Positions 10,086 through 21,761 of a DNA stretch of 64,000 bases are shown here, in pieces. The DNA lies in contig OZ024829.1 of the NCBI GenBank assembly GCA_964016985.1, positions 74,723,610 to 74,787,609 on the forward strand, read 5' to 3'. Origin of the DNA: Anodontia alba (Eukaryota; Mollusca; Bivalvia; Lucinida; Lucinidae). Below the pieces are notes generated by a model, which was not told the DNA's origin, made no database searches, and worked only from the letters and a program-made list of their open reading frames with translations. Position 1 is the first letter of the stretch, and each line of letters opens with the position of its first letter. Both the position numbers and the translations under genes were made by a program.

Positions 10086-11425
10086 CGAGGGATGTTCGAA
10101 ATGAATTGCTTATTTCTATCTGGAGACTTCAAATTTCAAGTTAGCGTAAAAGTACTCATTTCATGCCCTCGAAGTACTCCCTGTGGCTAGAAATGCAAAG
10201 TTTCAGCCGATGTATCCACTTCTTGAAGGCGTCACGGTACGCTGATTTGGGCACAGTAATAAGGTACTGATGAATGGCAGATCCAAGTGCCTGTCGGGAC
10301 TGGTATTTCCGCCCAGCAAGGAATGCTTTCAATTTCGGAAACAAAAAGAAATCACATGGGGCAAGGTCTGGGGAATATGGGGGGGGGGGGGGGAGGCAAA
10401 ACAGTTACTTTTTCTTTCTTCAAAAACGACGTAACTATTGCGGTGGTATGAGCTGGGACATTGTCATGTAGAAGATGGACATGTTTAAAACCAGTGGCAG
10501 GGCGTCGTTTCTGATACTACTTTTTCAGTTTCTTCAGTACTACGTCTTTGTAGTACTTTCCGGTGATGCTTTTGCCCTTTTCCACTGGCACTTTTATTGC
10601 GACTCCTTCACCAGAGAAGAAAATTGCATACAAAACCTTCTTTGTACTCAAAGAACGTTTGGCAATTATTGGGCGTTTGCTGTGTTTAGTGGCGCAGATC
10701 TTATTGCTAACCTTTCTGACGGGCTCAAAATAATGGACCCAGGTTTCATCACCTGTGACAACATTGGCAAACTGCTTTTTGTCATATTTTGGAAACATTT
10801 GAAGCAGCTTTTTTGGTCACTTTAACCCGTTGCCTCTTTTGCTCGTCAGTCAACAGATGTGGCACCCATCTAGCAGAAATCTTTCTGACTTTCAAATGCT
10901 TCTTCAAAATAAGGTGAACCGTTGATAGTGATATGCCTACCTTTCGTGCAATATCACGAACTGTAAATCTGGCATCTCCTTCAATGATTTCCTTTATTTT
11001 GGAAACGATTTCTTTACGAGATGCAGATTTTGGCCTACCTGATTTCGGTGCATTTTTGATGAACTCTACATCAGACTCAAATTTCTTTTTCCACCGCCGA
11101 ACTGTGTCATAAGACACACAAGAAGGTCCAAAAGCAGTAGAAATATCAGACATCAGCTTCTTCAAAGAACAACCAAGTTTTGAGCGAGCTTTGATGTAAG
11201 CCCGTATTTCATCTTTTTTGTCGACGCTTCTACCAACCATTTTTACTGCAGTGGTCAATGACTGCGTGTATTCAAATGGCAAATTTTATGTCTTACACTT
11301 AGTCTAACATGTACATTTATACACCATTGTGTAGTTATTGAATAGCTCTATACAGGTATTTTTATCGTGCCCCATGTGGATATCGAGCTAGAGGACAATA
11401 AGCAATTCATTTCGAACATCCCTCG
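10086..11425 (-). mobile_element. mariner element 2 (1,340 bp)
   Basis: Near-perfect inverted repeats start CGAGGGATGTTCGAAATGAA at each end and continue TTGCTTATT. TA flanks are at 10084-10085 and 11426-11427. The transposase runs on the minus strand. Ends this similar suggest a younger copy than mariner 1 or 3. Confidence 0.94.
10156..11282 (-). pseudogene. mariner transposase with catalytic residues kept, frame broken
   Basis: The N-terminal part (11282-10782) has helix-turn-helix segments (TVRRWKKKF, GRPKSAS, DIARKVGIS). An extra A in the run at 10809-10814 shifts the frame, and TGDETWVHYFEP follows with the first Asp. An in-frame TAG at 10517-10519 interrupts the next part, then LLHDNVPAHT (second Asp) follows. 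A run of 15 G on the plus strand (10379-10393), far longer than the two or three codons expected there, shifts the frame before YSPDLAPCDFFLFPKLK (third Asp). The final segment (10344-10156) is intact to the stop. All three catalytic Asp survive; the damage is mostly homopolymer slippage plus one stop. Confidence 0.92.
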
Positions 11426-11427
11426 TA

Positions 11428-11875
11428 TTATGTATTAAGACAGAAAATGATCTATGCAGTTCTATGACTATTTTTACCTGACGAGTTCTTCTACAGGTTA
11501 TACCATTCAAACACATTCGTTTTACTTCTTGTTTCCATCATGTATTTGTTGGCATGTTCGAAAACAAAACTGTCGGTTAACATTCTTATTTTGCTGTTTT
11601 ATATCTGTCTTTCTTAAGTCCCTCGTGGCACTCCAATTTTCTACCTTTTGCTATTCTTTCATGAACACAGGATACAAGTTTTTATATTTTACATCATTTT
11701 AATGTTTTACATCATCAGCTGATTCGTATAAGTTATCTACCATTTTGAATATTTGTCATGGTGTAAACGTGACAAAATGTCAACTGCTGAAAGGGGAAGT
11801 CAGGTAATAAAAATAATAATAATCAATAAAAAAAAATCTCATTTACGCAAAATTCGCTCAATGAGGTGTGTTAGA
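11428..11875. other. No recognisable feature
   Basis: AT-rich sequence between mariner 2 and the foldback. An 82-codon open frame (11454-11702) has no domain or composition suggesting a gene. Confidence 0.6.
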
Positions 11876-12033
11876 AAAGAAATAAATTATTCTGAACTGC
11901 TCAAATGCCCCAGATAAAGCACAGTTGAGTTTGGGTTGTACCCATTTGAGCACTCGCTCGCTCATGCTCAAATGGGTACAACCCAAACTCAACTGTGCTT
12001 TATTTGAGCATGGTTCGGTATAATTTATTTCTT
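11876..12033. mobile_element. Foldback / MITE-like palindrome with 39-bp perfect arms
   Basis: Positions 11914-11952 and 11965-12003 are exact reverse complements (39/39) around a 12-nt loop, ctcgctcgctca. Outer sequence adds an imperfect stem starting aagaaataaattat on both sides. No target duplication is clear. Confidence 0.85.
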
Positions 12034-13195
12034 AATTAATGTGTCAATAAGATTTTAAACCTATAAAACGAAATTTGAAAATGACAATATGAAGATAGAT
12101 ATATATCGGATCGTATATAATATCTCCAATTATTATCAAATAATTCTTTATCTATTAACGTAAATTCATGATGATAACGTCCATTTACAATATGTATAAA
12201 TGTACAACTTAACGAAAAACTAGGAAGATCTGAAAGCAAAGCGTAAGTGCGGAACTTCCTAATATGTAAAGTTTAATTGTATAAATCCCTTATAATTTAT
12301 TGATACAGTCCAGTCTTATGAAGATATTGATATATCCTGATTTGATTGTCTTTTATATTCAGTTAGAATAGCCATCATCGGATAAAGCAATGCTATATTT
12401 AGGGGACAACATATCCAGGAGAGATCGAGATCGAGATTTTCCAAAATTCTTGTATTTTCTTGAACCTGCCATAACAAATTCACCCTTGAAGAGTAATGAC
12501 CCCTGAAATAGGAAAAATCTCTGCGTGTAAGCTTTTGTAGAGCCTTCTATTGATCATCTGAATTTTGCAAAATCAGGGAAAAAGTTAGATGACTGCAAGA
12601 TTCCATATCATTTCTTAAAATACTCGAGTCACATGATGCATGCCACAGTTAAGGCCCACTTGAAACAGTAATATTCATTTACAAGTTTGCCTGTTACCCC
12701 ATGATATATGTAATAACTGGGGTACATGAAGGTACACATTATGAGGCAAAATTTCATGAAGCTTCTGTTTACAAGCTTAGATCAGTTTCTTTGCAAATTT
12801 GTCAGTTTTTTTATCTTTTCTTTTTCTTTTTTTTTTTTTTGCACTGAATATCATTTTTACCTTATTTGGATAGACAGGTCTGTGCAAACAGTGTAGTCCC
12901 AAATCAGATGCTGCAGAATTCAAAGTAGAACACTTTTCATATAGGTGTGTTTGCATAATGTGTATATGTGAACATCAGAGGTAACAAACTGCTGTTTCTT
13001 AAGAATCAGTATATACTGGATAGTTTCTGTGTTAGAAGTGCTCTTCTAAGGATCTTCTAAGTATTAAACAACATATGTTTTTGTGTAGAAATAATAATAA
13101 TAAATCTAGATAAGCCTCTTATGTGGAGCACTTAAATGTACATAGTTCTGGTTATTTTCCATCTGATATTAAATTCATTTGAAGATTCTTTATGT
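12034..13195. other. Mostly unique AT-rich sequence
   Basis: No gene, repeat array or element end is recognised. A hairpin-module half (tgcaaacagtgtagtccc, 12883-12900, then aaatcagatgctgca) stands alone here. Confidence 0.55.
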
Positions 13196-14480
13196 CCATT
13201 GTATTTTAAAGTTAAATGCTTTGTGTCGAACAGAGAAGTGAGCCTAATCTGCAAAAAAGTATATTTGTAGCTAAGCTGAGGTTACATCTCAAGACATTTT
13301 AGCCATTACTTAAAAATGCACTATTCTGGGCAATACCATCAAAAAGTATTGACTTTCTTATTTCTCTATGAAAACATGGACTGGGTACACTTTAGCTGTT
13401 ACCAAGCTGCTTCTAATAAGTACCCACAATATATGTTTTCTTGGAATAATAAGAAAAAATATTTACCTGTATACCCCTCTAATCTGGAACTTTGAAATGT
13501 AGACACATAGTTAATTCTCTTTGCTGTGCCATACATTTGAGTATTGTTTGTATCCATTCCATTTCAAAATGTAACACTTAGTGTCTAGCAAGAAAAAATA
13601 CTGGGCCTAATTTAAAAAGTCATATTGTAGCTAAAATGAGTTCACACCAGAAGACAAATTTAGCCTTTTCTCGAAAATTAGAATATTTTCTGAGTAATTT
13701 CTATCAGATAATTTAATTATACATTCATTGCATTCATTTACTTTTTTTACTTGGTAAGAAATAGAAACAAACTACTGAACTATTTTAGAAAATGCACACT
13801 GGGTAGCTTAAGTGTGTTAAATGAGTGGACATCAAAAGACAAATGTAACCATATCTTGAAAAGCTACATTTTGGGGAACATTTATTAGAAAATAACCTAA
13901 TCAGCTGAATATTACTCGTATTTATTTCATTTTATAAAGTAACTCATATAACTTAATAAGAAAAAAATACTGGGTTAAATTTACAAAGTTACACCATGAG
14001 TGGCTTAATAAATATGTGAAAATCTCATGATACTAAATACAGCTGTATCATGATAGTTGTATTGTGACATATTCTGGCATATTTCCATTATAGACAAACA
14101 ATTATTTTGAGGATTTCCTGTGTTCATTTGATTTGGAGAGTTATGTTCTGTATAAATATGAACAAATAAACTCAAAATACAGGGTTGCTCTTCAAAATGC
14201 AAAGTTTGGTTACCTTAGATAAGTGGCCAGGGTCACTCAAATTGATAAAACTGGACAGTGGACACAATATTATGTGATGTGACACTTTCACTATATCCAT
14301 CTTAGGTTTCTGTATGGTTGTTTACTTTGGAATTAAAGTTAACCATTATATAGCTACCTATAAATAAAAACAAAATTCAATGGATCTCTTTAAACCTTAA
14401 GGTTTGGTTACCTCCAATAAGTGGACAGGGTCATTCAAATTAGTAAAAGTGGACAAAATATTATATAAAAGTTAACACAC
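13196..14480. repeat. Degenerate tandem repeat block
   Basis: Four diverged repeats share agaaaaaatactggg..., gtagctaa...tgag and a caagacaaatttagcc-like phrase (around 13232, 13590, 13792 and 13960). A further pair shares ggttacct...aataagtgg(a)caggg (around 14211 and 14404). Period is irregular (about 190-350 bp). 14481-14989 shows nothing recognisable. Confidence 0.55.
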
Positions 14481-14993
14481 AGGAGTGCACAATTATCTAG
14501 ATTAGGGTTAAGATATTACCTTTTCCAAAGAAATAACCTCACAGAATGAGAGAAAGCAGTCAGTTATCTCCTTTGAGCACTCCCTGTAAACAACCAGGTC
14601 CAATTAATTGGATTCCTCTACTTTTATCATTAGCATTTCCATTTAGTATCACTTCTTTTTCCTTGATAAATCTTATTTTAACAAGGTCATAAGCCAATAG
14701 AGCTTCCAAAATATCAAAAAGAAACATTTTCTGTGCAATGAAATATATGTTAATAAATCTTTCACGTGGATATGGAGAAATGTAAAGTTAAGAATCTGTT
14801 AAATTTCACTGATGACCTATGATGAAAGCAGAGGATTCCAGTTAGAAGGACCTGGTTAGTATTTGATCTACTGCTGCTATCTCTCATACTTACCTAGATA
14901 ATTTGACCATACCATTATACCATTTTATACTGTCAATAGACAAGTACATTGACTGCCTTCCTTCTATTCCAATGTTTTAGATGGTTCAATTAA

Positions 14994-15195
14994 CCCTTAA
15001 AGCGCCAATCACAACAATTGTCGTCTGCTTTGTCTTCTGTCGGTTACTTTAAAAGTCATTGTTGCAAACAGTGTGGACCCAGATCAGCAGTTTGCCTATA
15101 TGCAAAATGTAAGTTTGAAAAGTTTGCAAGTAGATACAGCAGACAACATAAGCAGACGACATTTTCAGATGCCGATTTTCTTGGCGCTTTAAGGG
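14994..15195. mobile_element. Second TTAA-flanked MITE family
   Basis: TTAA on both sides (14990-14993 and 15196-15199) and inverted ends CCCTTAAAGCGCCAA (left) and TTGGCGCTTTAAGGG (right), a perfect 15-bp terminal inverted repeat. The interior contains gcaaacagtgtggacccaga (15063-15082), the hairpin module also present in the other TTAA MITE. Length 202 bp; non-coding. Confidence 0.88.
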
Positions 15196-15404
15196 TTAAG
15201 TTGTCAGACTGGTGGTAAGTATGTGTGTGTGGTTTTATGAATTTATCTAACTATAAATGTGTGTGAGAGAGAGAGTGTATGAAAGAGAGAGGAGGTATGA
15301 GGTGGCAATGAAATTGTGGGGATTCAAAATTTACTTGGTATCTTTGCAGCCCATGAATTGTCCTGACATTTTAAGAGGGCACAGATACAGAATTTTAAGC
15401 AATC

Positions 15405-15408
<4 letters not shown>

Positions 15409-15439
<31 letters not shown>

Positions 15440-15804
15440 CTCTGGTAGTCAGACCTTTCTGAGAATGAATTTTGACAACACTTGATATTTGAATCGATTG
15501 ATTTGCGGTTTAACATGTGGAGAAAATGCCTCCAAATTTGTGAGACTTTTGCCCGTTCTGCCTTGGCGGTGTCAGGCAGCCCATCAATTTCGCCAGCCCC
15601 GATGAGCGGGGGCAGTGATTTCTCAATACCTGATAATAAGGTACCCTGAGTGACAATACACAATCGTTCGCATACCTGAGATGCATTTTACTGCTTCAGG
15701 AATTTTCTGGAGAACTTTAAACAAAATTCTGAGTTTCAGTTTTTGTGAGCCTGAACATTTTGAAGTGGAAAATACAACAAAAAAAAAAAAAAAAAAAAAA
15801 AAAA
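15409..15804 (-). other. Orphan block bounded by a 31-T run and a 26-A run
   Basis: A 31-bp T run (15409-15439) and a 26-bp A run (15779-15804) bound about 340 bp of GC-richer DNA. On the minus strand a frame reads GIEKSLPPLIGAGEIDGLPD and AKAERAKVSQIWRHFLHML, followed by a poly-Lys artefact from the A tail. A retrotransposed minus-strand transcript with a poly(A) tail is one explanation. I do not recognise the peptide. 15805-16618 has no recognisable feature. Confidence 0.35.
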
Positions 15805-16618
15805 CTTCAAAAATAAACCCAGAAATGTTCAGCGACCGACCAGTATATTGATTTACGGCAAGTTATTAAATCAAATTTATTTCCATATTTCAGATAAAAA
15901 TGCAAGTCAAAAATTCATTTCTCAAAGACAGTTTGCTAAACCGTAATAGAAAAAGAAAGAATAACTTCAAAAACCAATTGTGCTTTGCATAACGACATGA
16001 GTTACCTCGCGTAAATAGAACAGAATACAATTTTTCCTGTGACTTTAGTACCACCTTGTATAAAACTAAATAACACTCCACTTGGAAAAATAAGCATCAC
16101 TTCTGAATACAACATTCTGTGGTAGTACTCTTAATACAGAGCTTTGGTTATTAAAGTGTGCCATTTTAGGCATCATGTTTTATAGAAGAACCTGTCTTCA
16201 GTGATATTTTAGTCACTAGTGGAATCCTACAGCCCCAAGTAAGCATAAACATTAGAACTAATGCTGAAGACAGTTCTACTGTATTGTTTCAGAGTCCAGT
16301 CTTGGCCCCAAATACCATAGTTCTTAGTGTCCACATATAGACCTAAATAATCATGGTCCTGGGGTTAATCACTTGATCTCCATACACTCACTGTATTTGA
16401 CACTTAGCATGCTAGGTAAACATTTCAACAGTTTGAAAATTTTCACAGAAAATAGGTGCTAGTATTTCATGCAAACTGTCACCTAAGGAGACAATTTGCA
16501 TAAAAACTCAAAGCCTATTTTCTGGGAAAGAGAAGAAAAATAACAGCAGTTTGTCATCTGCTGATTTTTCCCAAAGAATGGTAAAGTCTAATCCAAAGCA
16601 TTCTGACATACATGCTTG

Positions 16619-16686
16619 AGCAAACAGTGTAGCCTTAGATCAAATGCCACAGAATGAGGTATCTGATCTGAGACTACACTATTTGC
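16619..16686. repeat. Free-standing copy of the hairpin module
   Basis: gagcaaacagtgtagcc ... cttagatcaaatgcc pairs with ggtatctgatctgag ... actacactatttgc to form a ~28-bp imperfect stem. The same arm sequence occurs in TTAA MITEs and other places in this window. Confidence 0.7.
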
Positions 16687-16700
16687 CACTCATCCAGTAT

Positions 16701-16918
16701 TCTTTCGTGGAGATTGAATAATTTCTACCATCATTTTCTCCCTTCTGCTGATTCAAGAAGGGCAGTGTTGAGTTTCTGGCAAAAGAATGTGCACAATACT
16801 GGTTAACTGCTTACAGGACTAAGCCTTTCCAGTAAAGTGTGGTTAGGTAAACTGACTGCGCTTGACATGACCCTATTGGGTTGACTGGGCCGTAAAACCT
16901 CAACACAAATAAACAAAC
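16701..16918 (+). mobile_element. SINE, copy 1, 5'-truncated
   Basis: A perfect 13-bp target duplication, ACTCATCCAGTAT (16688-16700 and 16919-16931), flanks the 218-bp sequence. It ends with ccgtaaaacctcaacacaaa and an (AAAC)n-type tail. It is homologous over its length to 32530-32788 on the opposite strand. That copy extends further 5' into a B-box-like segment, so this copy is 5'-truncated. Confidence 0.88.
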
Positions 16919-17031
16919 ACTCATCCAGTATATTTCAGACACAAACAGGTAGCCAAATTGACTTTTTTCCAATTTTAGAAGTATGGTGAGGAGTTATGGT
17001 ATCCCAATGTCTAGGATAAATATAGTTAACA

Positions 17032-19757
17032 AGAGGCCCACAAGCCACGGCTCGCTCACCTGAGTGACATAGCCACTGCAGATATGCAGATGTTATCCAA
17101 TCCTGTCATCATTTAAGCAGTTCATAGTTTTGAAGAAGAATATAACGTCATGACAGTCAATGGAGCGTGATCATCTGAACAAACCCCCAATCACATTTCA
17201 ACAGTAGGATCAATGTGAATTTGGTGGAAATTGGCTAAGTGGTTTCTGAAGAGTTAACAATATCATGATTTAATACATGTTAACAGCACTGGAGCAGGGA
17301 AATATAATAAACGTCAAAAAGATTGCCTTTGGAAACAAAGAACTCACTACGGATTAGAAAATGGGAGTCTCGGTTTTATTGACTCTTGTTAAGCATTAAT
17401 GAAGTTTGCAACGGTTTTGGAGGAAATGTCATTTAAAAAAAATCTTTTTTCTTTTTTAAATTCAATGTTACCATGGCAACCAAACAAAATCGTCACTGGT
17501 CATAAAACATATAAATTGGGTAGACAATCATCCAATGATCATAACTGCCCAATATGGTTCACATTACTTCAATGGTTATGGAGAAAATGCAATTTAACCA
17601 TTTTCTCATATAAGTCTATGGGAGTTTTCTGTTGCAATGGCAACCAAACAATGAGACAGACTGGCAGACATTTTCAATAGCCCTTATCCATTTAACATTT
17701 GTACCAAATTAGAGTCCTACTGCTTGAAGTCTGCTTCAGTGGTTTTGGAGGAGTAGTCATTAAAAAAAAAAAAAAAAAAAAATCCTTTTTTTTTTTTTTT
17801 AAATTTAATGTTGTCAAGACAACCAAACAAAATTGTCACTGGTCATAAAACATATGAATTGGTACAATCATCCAATGATCATAACTGCCGAATATGGTTC
17901 ACATCACTTCACTGGTTATGGAGAAAATGCAATTTAACTATTTTCTCATATAAGTCTATGGGAGTTTTCAGTTTCCATGGCAATCAAACCAACAGACATA
18001 TTAGCAGACTTGTAGCTATTTTCAATTGTTCTTACCCTAGCAACATTTGTACCAAATAAGAGTCCTACTGCTTCAGTGATTTTCGAAGAGTAGTCATAAA
18101 AAAACAACACTTTTTTTCAAATTTAATGTTGCCATGAAACCAAACAAAATGGCCACTGGTCATGAAACACACAAACTGGGAAGACAATCATCAAATGATC
18201 ATAACTGCCTAATATGGTTCACATCACTTCACTGCTTATGAAGAAAATTCAATTTAACCATTTTTCCATTTTAAGTCTATAGGAGCTTTTTGTTGCCATG
18301 GCAACCAAACCAAGAGACAGATCACCATAATTTTAGCTATTTTGAATTGTCCTTACCCAAGCAACATTTGTACAAAATTAGAGTCCTACTGCTCCAGTGG
18401 TTTTGGAGATGTCATTTAAAAATTCCGTTTTTAAAATATAATATTGCCATGGCAACCAAACCAAATCGCCAATGGTCATAAAACACATTAACTGGGTAGA
18501 CAAACATCAGATTATCATAACTACCAAATATGGTTCACGTCACTGGTTATGGAGCAAATGCAATTTAACCATTTTCTCATTATAAACCTATGGGAGATTT
18601 GTTGCCATGGCAACCAAACCAAGAGGCAGATCAACATAATTTTAGCTACTTTGAATTGTCCTTACCCAAGCAACACTTGTACAAAATTAGAGTCATACTG
18701 CTTCAGTGGTTTTGGAGGAGATTTCATTTAAAAATTCTGTTTTTAAAATATAATGTTGCCATGGCAACCAAACCAAATGGCCAATGGTCATAAAACACAT
18801 AAACTTGGTAGACAATCATCCAATTATCATAACTGCCAAATATGGTTCACATCACTTCACTGGTTATGGAGCAAATGCAATTTAACCATTTTCTCATTAT
18901 AAGTCTATGGGAGTTTTGTTGCCATGGCAACCAAACCAAGAGGCAGATCAACATAATTTTAGCTACTTTGAATTGTCCTTACCCAAGCAACATTTGTATG
19001 AAATTAGAGTTGTGCTGCTTCAATGGTTTTGGAGGAGAAGTCATTTTAAAAAAATCCATTTTTTAAAATTTAATGTTACCATGACAACCAAACAAAATAG
19101 CCATTGGTCATAAAACACATAAACTTGGTAGACAATCATCCAATGATCATAACTGCCAAATATGGTTCACATCATTTCACTTGTTATGGAGAAAATGCAA
19201 TTTAACCATTTTCTCATTATAAGTCTATGGGAGCTTTCTGCTGCCATAGCAACCAAACCAAGGGGCATATCAACATAATTTTAACTATTTTGAACTGTCC
19301 TTACCCAAGCAACATTTGTACAAAATTAGAGTCCTACTGCTTCAGTGGTTTTGGAGATGTCATTTAAAATCCTTTTTTAAAATTTAATTTTGCCATGGCA
19401 ACCAAACAAACTGGCCATTGGTTTTAAAACACATATACTGAGTAGACAATCATCCAGTGATCATAGCTGCCAAATATGGCTCACATCACTTCACTGGTTA
19501 TGGAGAAAAAGCAATTTAACCATTTTCCCATTATAAGTCTATGGGAGCATCTACTGCCATGGCAACCAAACCAAGAGGCAGATCAGCATAACTTTAGCTA
19601 TTTTTAAAGGCCCCTAGCCAAGCAAAATTCTTATTAAGCTAGGGACAAATCGCTTCAACGCTTTGGAGGAGTTGTTGTTTGAAAGTATTAACAGATGGAC
19701 AGACGGACAAAAAGTGATCACTATACCTCATCCTGAGCTTAGCTCAGGTGAGCTAAT
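17032..19757 (+). mobile_element. Tandem-array element with ~315-bp dimeric units
   Basis: Head aacaagaggccc ... GCTCACCTGAG (17054-17064); tail with palindrome CCTGAGCT-T-AGCTCAGG (19732-19748) and ggtgagctaa. Between them are about seven units of 309-345 bp. Each is made of two ~155-bp halves carrying ccatggcaaccaaac, plus ggtcataaaacacat, atggttcacatcactt and aagtctatggga. The head and tail motifs are inverted copies of one another. The tail abuts the UBAP1-like stop codon, so the element lies in the 3'UTR or just past the gene. Small open frames are repeat artefacts. Confidence 0.85.
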
Positions 19758-19771
19758 AATTCAGCACAGTA

Positions 19772-19900
19772 TCATGACGTGGTAAGAATGTCCAATGTTT
19801 GTTCTCTATCAATGTCAGTCTTTACAAGGGCTTCTTTAATTTTATCACCATTAAATCCTAGTTCTGTTAATTGTGAAAACAGCTCTAAATATTGAGAGGC
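19772..19900 (-). CDS. UBAP1: UBAP1-like gene, last coding exon (C-terminal UBA helices)
   Basis: UBAP1 is an ESCRT-I subunit that binds ubiquitinated cargo through overlapping C-terminal UBA motifs. On the minus strand a strong acceptor (TTTTTTTTCAG, intron side 19901-19911) precedes 42 codons and TGA (19772-19774). ASQYLELFSQLTELGF then KIKEALVKTDIDREQTLDIL has UBA character (L-x2-x-GF, AL, then a D/E-rich turn and L). Order, spacing and length to the stop agree with the end of UBAP1 as I recall it. It starts in phase 0, matching the exon at 28714-28815. The stop is 15 bp from the tail of the 17032-19757 array. Another UBA protein is possible but less likely. Confidence 0.8.
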   Translation of the reverse strand, partial: ASQYLELFSQLTELGFNGDKIKEALVKTDIDREQTLDILTTS

Positions 19901-20128
19901 CTGAAAAAAAAGACAATACATGTATAAATAAATGGGTATACTGGTACTCAGTGAAAACAAATGGCAGCACCACTTAACTCCCGCAAAGTTCTAAGAAAAA
20001 TATTCAAACATGTTGATCACTAGTTACAACTGCATTAGAAAACATTTTGTTTTTTTTATTATAACTTTTCAAAGAAAATAAGGCTGAAATTTCAAACCTT
20101 ATTTTCTCTAAAAAATAAAAAAAAAAAA

Positions 20129-21483
20129 CAAGAGGGCCAAGATGGCCGTGTATTGCTCACCTGATTATCAGACTAGACCATGAAGTGAGCATATGCTCAC
20201 TAATAACCCCCCCCCCCCTCCCCCCCAATGGCCATCAGTATAGCCAGAACAACAAAGGGAAACTAGAACAGTGTTTTTGGAGGAAAACGTATGTCCCCCC
20301 CCCCCCCACACACCAGTTTGAACAGACATATTGTTAAAATAGATTGTATCTATAATAAGATCACAATATACCTATATGTAAGTTTGGTCAGAATTCATCC
20401 ATTCCTCAATGAGATAGGGTGCTGAGAAGCCATTTTCTAAAATCATAGCTCTTGTGTAACCTTGAAAATGGGATCAAGGTCACCAAAATCTAATCAGTTC
20501 TTGTCTCTGTCTCAACGATATAGCTGTGCAAGTTTGGTCAAAATCCATCCATTCATTCAGCAGATAGTGTGCAGACAAGCCATTATCCAACAATCTGAGC
20601 CCTCCTGTGACCTTCAAAATGGGGTCAAGGTCACCAAAATAAAATTCGCTATTTTCCATGCCGCAACAATTTGGCTGTGCAAGTTTAGATAAAATCCATC
20701 CATTCCTTCAAAAGATATAGTGCAGACAAGCCATTTTCCAACAATCTAAGCCCTAGTGTGACCTTGAAAATGGGGTCAAGGTCACCAAAATCTAATCAGT
20801 TCTTTTCCATGTCCCAAAAATATAGCTGTGCAAGTCTGGTCAAAACCTACTCATTCCTTCAGGAGACAAGGTGTAGACAAGCCATTTTCCACCAATCTAA
20901 GCCTTAGTGTGACCTTGAAAATAGGGTCAAGGTCATCAAAATCTGACCAGTTCTTTTCCATGTCTCAACAATTAAGATGTAGAAGTTTGGTCAAAATCTA
21001 TTCATTCCTACAATAGATAGGGTGCGGACAAGCCATTTTCCAACAAATCTAAGCCCTCCTATGACCTTGAAAATAGGGTCAAGGTCACCAAAATCTAATC
21101 AGTTCTTTTACATGTCCCAGCATTGTAGATGTGCAAGTTTGGTCAAAATCTATTCATTCCTACAAGAGACAGGGTGCGGACAAGCCATTTTCCAACAATC
21201 TAAGCCCTCCTGTGACCTTGAAAATGGGGTCAAGGTCACCAAAATCTAATCAGTTCTTTTACATGTCCCAGCAATATAGATGTGCAAGTTTGATTAAAAT
21301 CTATTCATTCCTTTAAGAGATATGGTGCAGACAAGCCATTTTCCAACAATCTAAGCCCTCCTGTGACCTTGAAAATGGGGTTAAGGTCACCAAAATCTAA
21401 TCAGCATTTTTCCCCCTCCCAATGATATATTTGTGTAAGTTTGGCTAAAATATGTCCATTCAATAAGGAGATAGAATGCGGAC
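20129..21483 (+). mobile_element. Tandem-array element, 151-bp units
   Basis: Head aacaagagggccaagatggcc ... tattGCTCACCTGA (20155-20164), then about seven units with very even spacing (150-152 bp) carrying gaccttgaaaatggggtcaa, ggtcaccaaaatctaatcag and acaagccattttccaacaat. Poly-C runs (20209-20226, 20297-20309) lie near the head. 21484-21760 follows as a tail-like stretch with gacgtcgacaccgccgctg, another C run and a small hairpin (gcatacttcgtatgc, about 21733-21747). This is intron of the UBAP1-like gene. Confidence 0.85.
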
Positions 21484-21761
21484 AAGAGCTTACGCTGACG
21501 TCGACACCGCCGCTGACGCCAACGGGATCCGCACTAAAAACAATATGTCCCCCCCCCACCCCCCGATGGGCCCCATGGCCCTTATTTTCTTTCCCACAAT
21601 ACAACTAGTCATACTTGTCATGTGTACAAAATTTCAAGTTTCTAGGTAAAGTAGTTCCTGAGATATCTTTTGACACAAAATAAATGTTAACAGACTGACA
21701 CACAGAAAAGACAAAAACTATATACCCCCATTGCATACTTCGTATGCTGGGTATAATAAAT

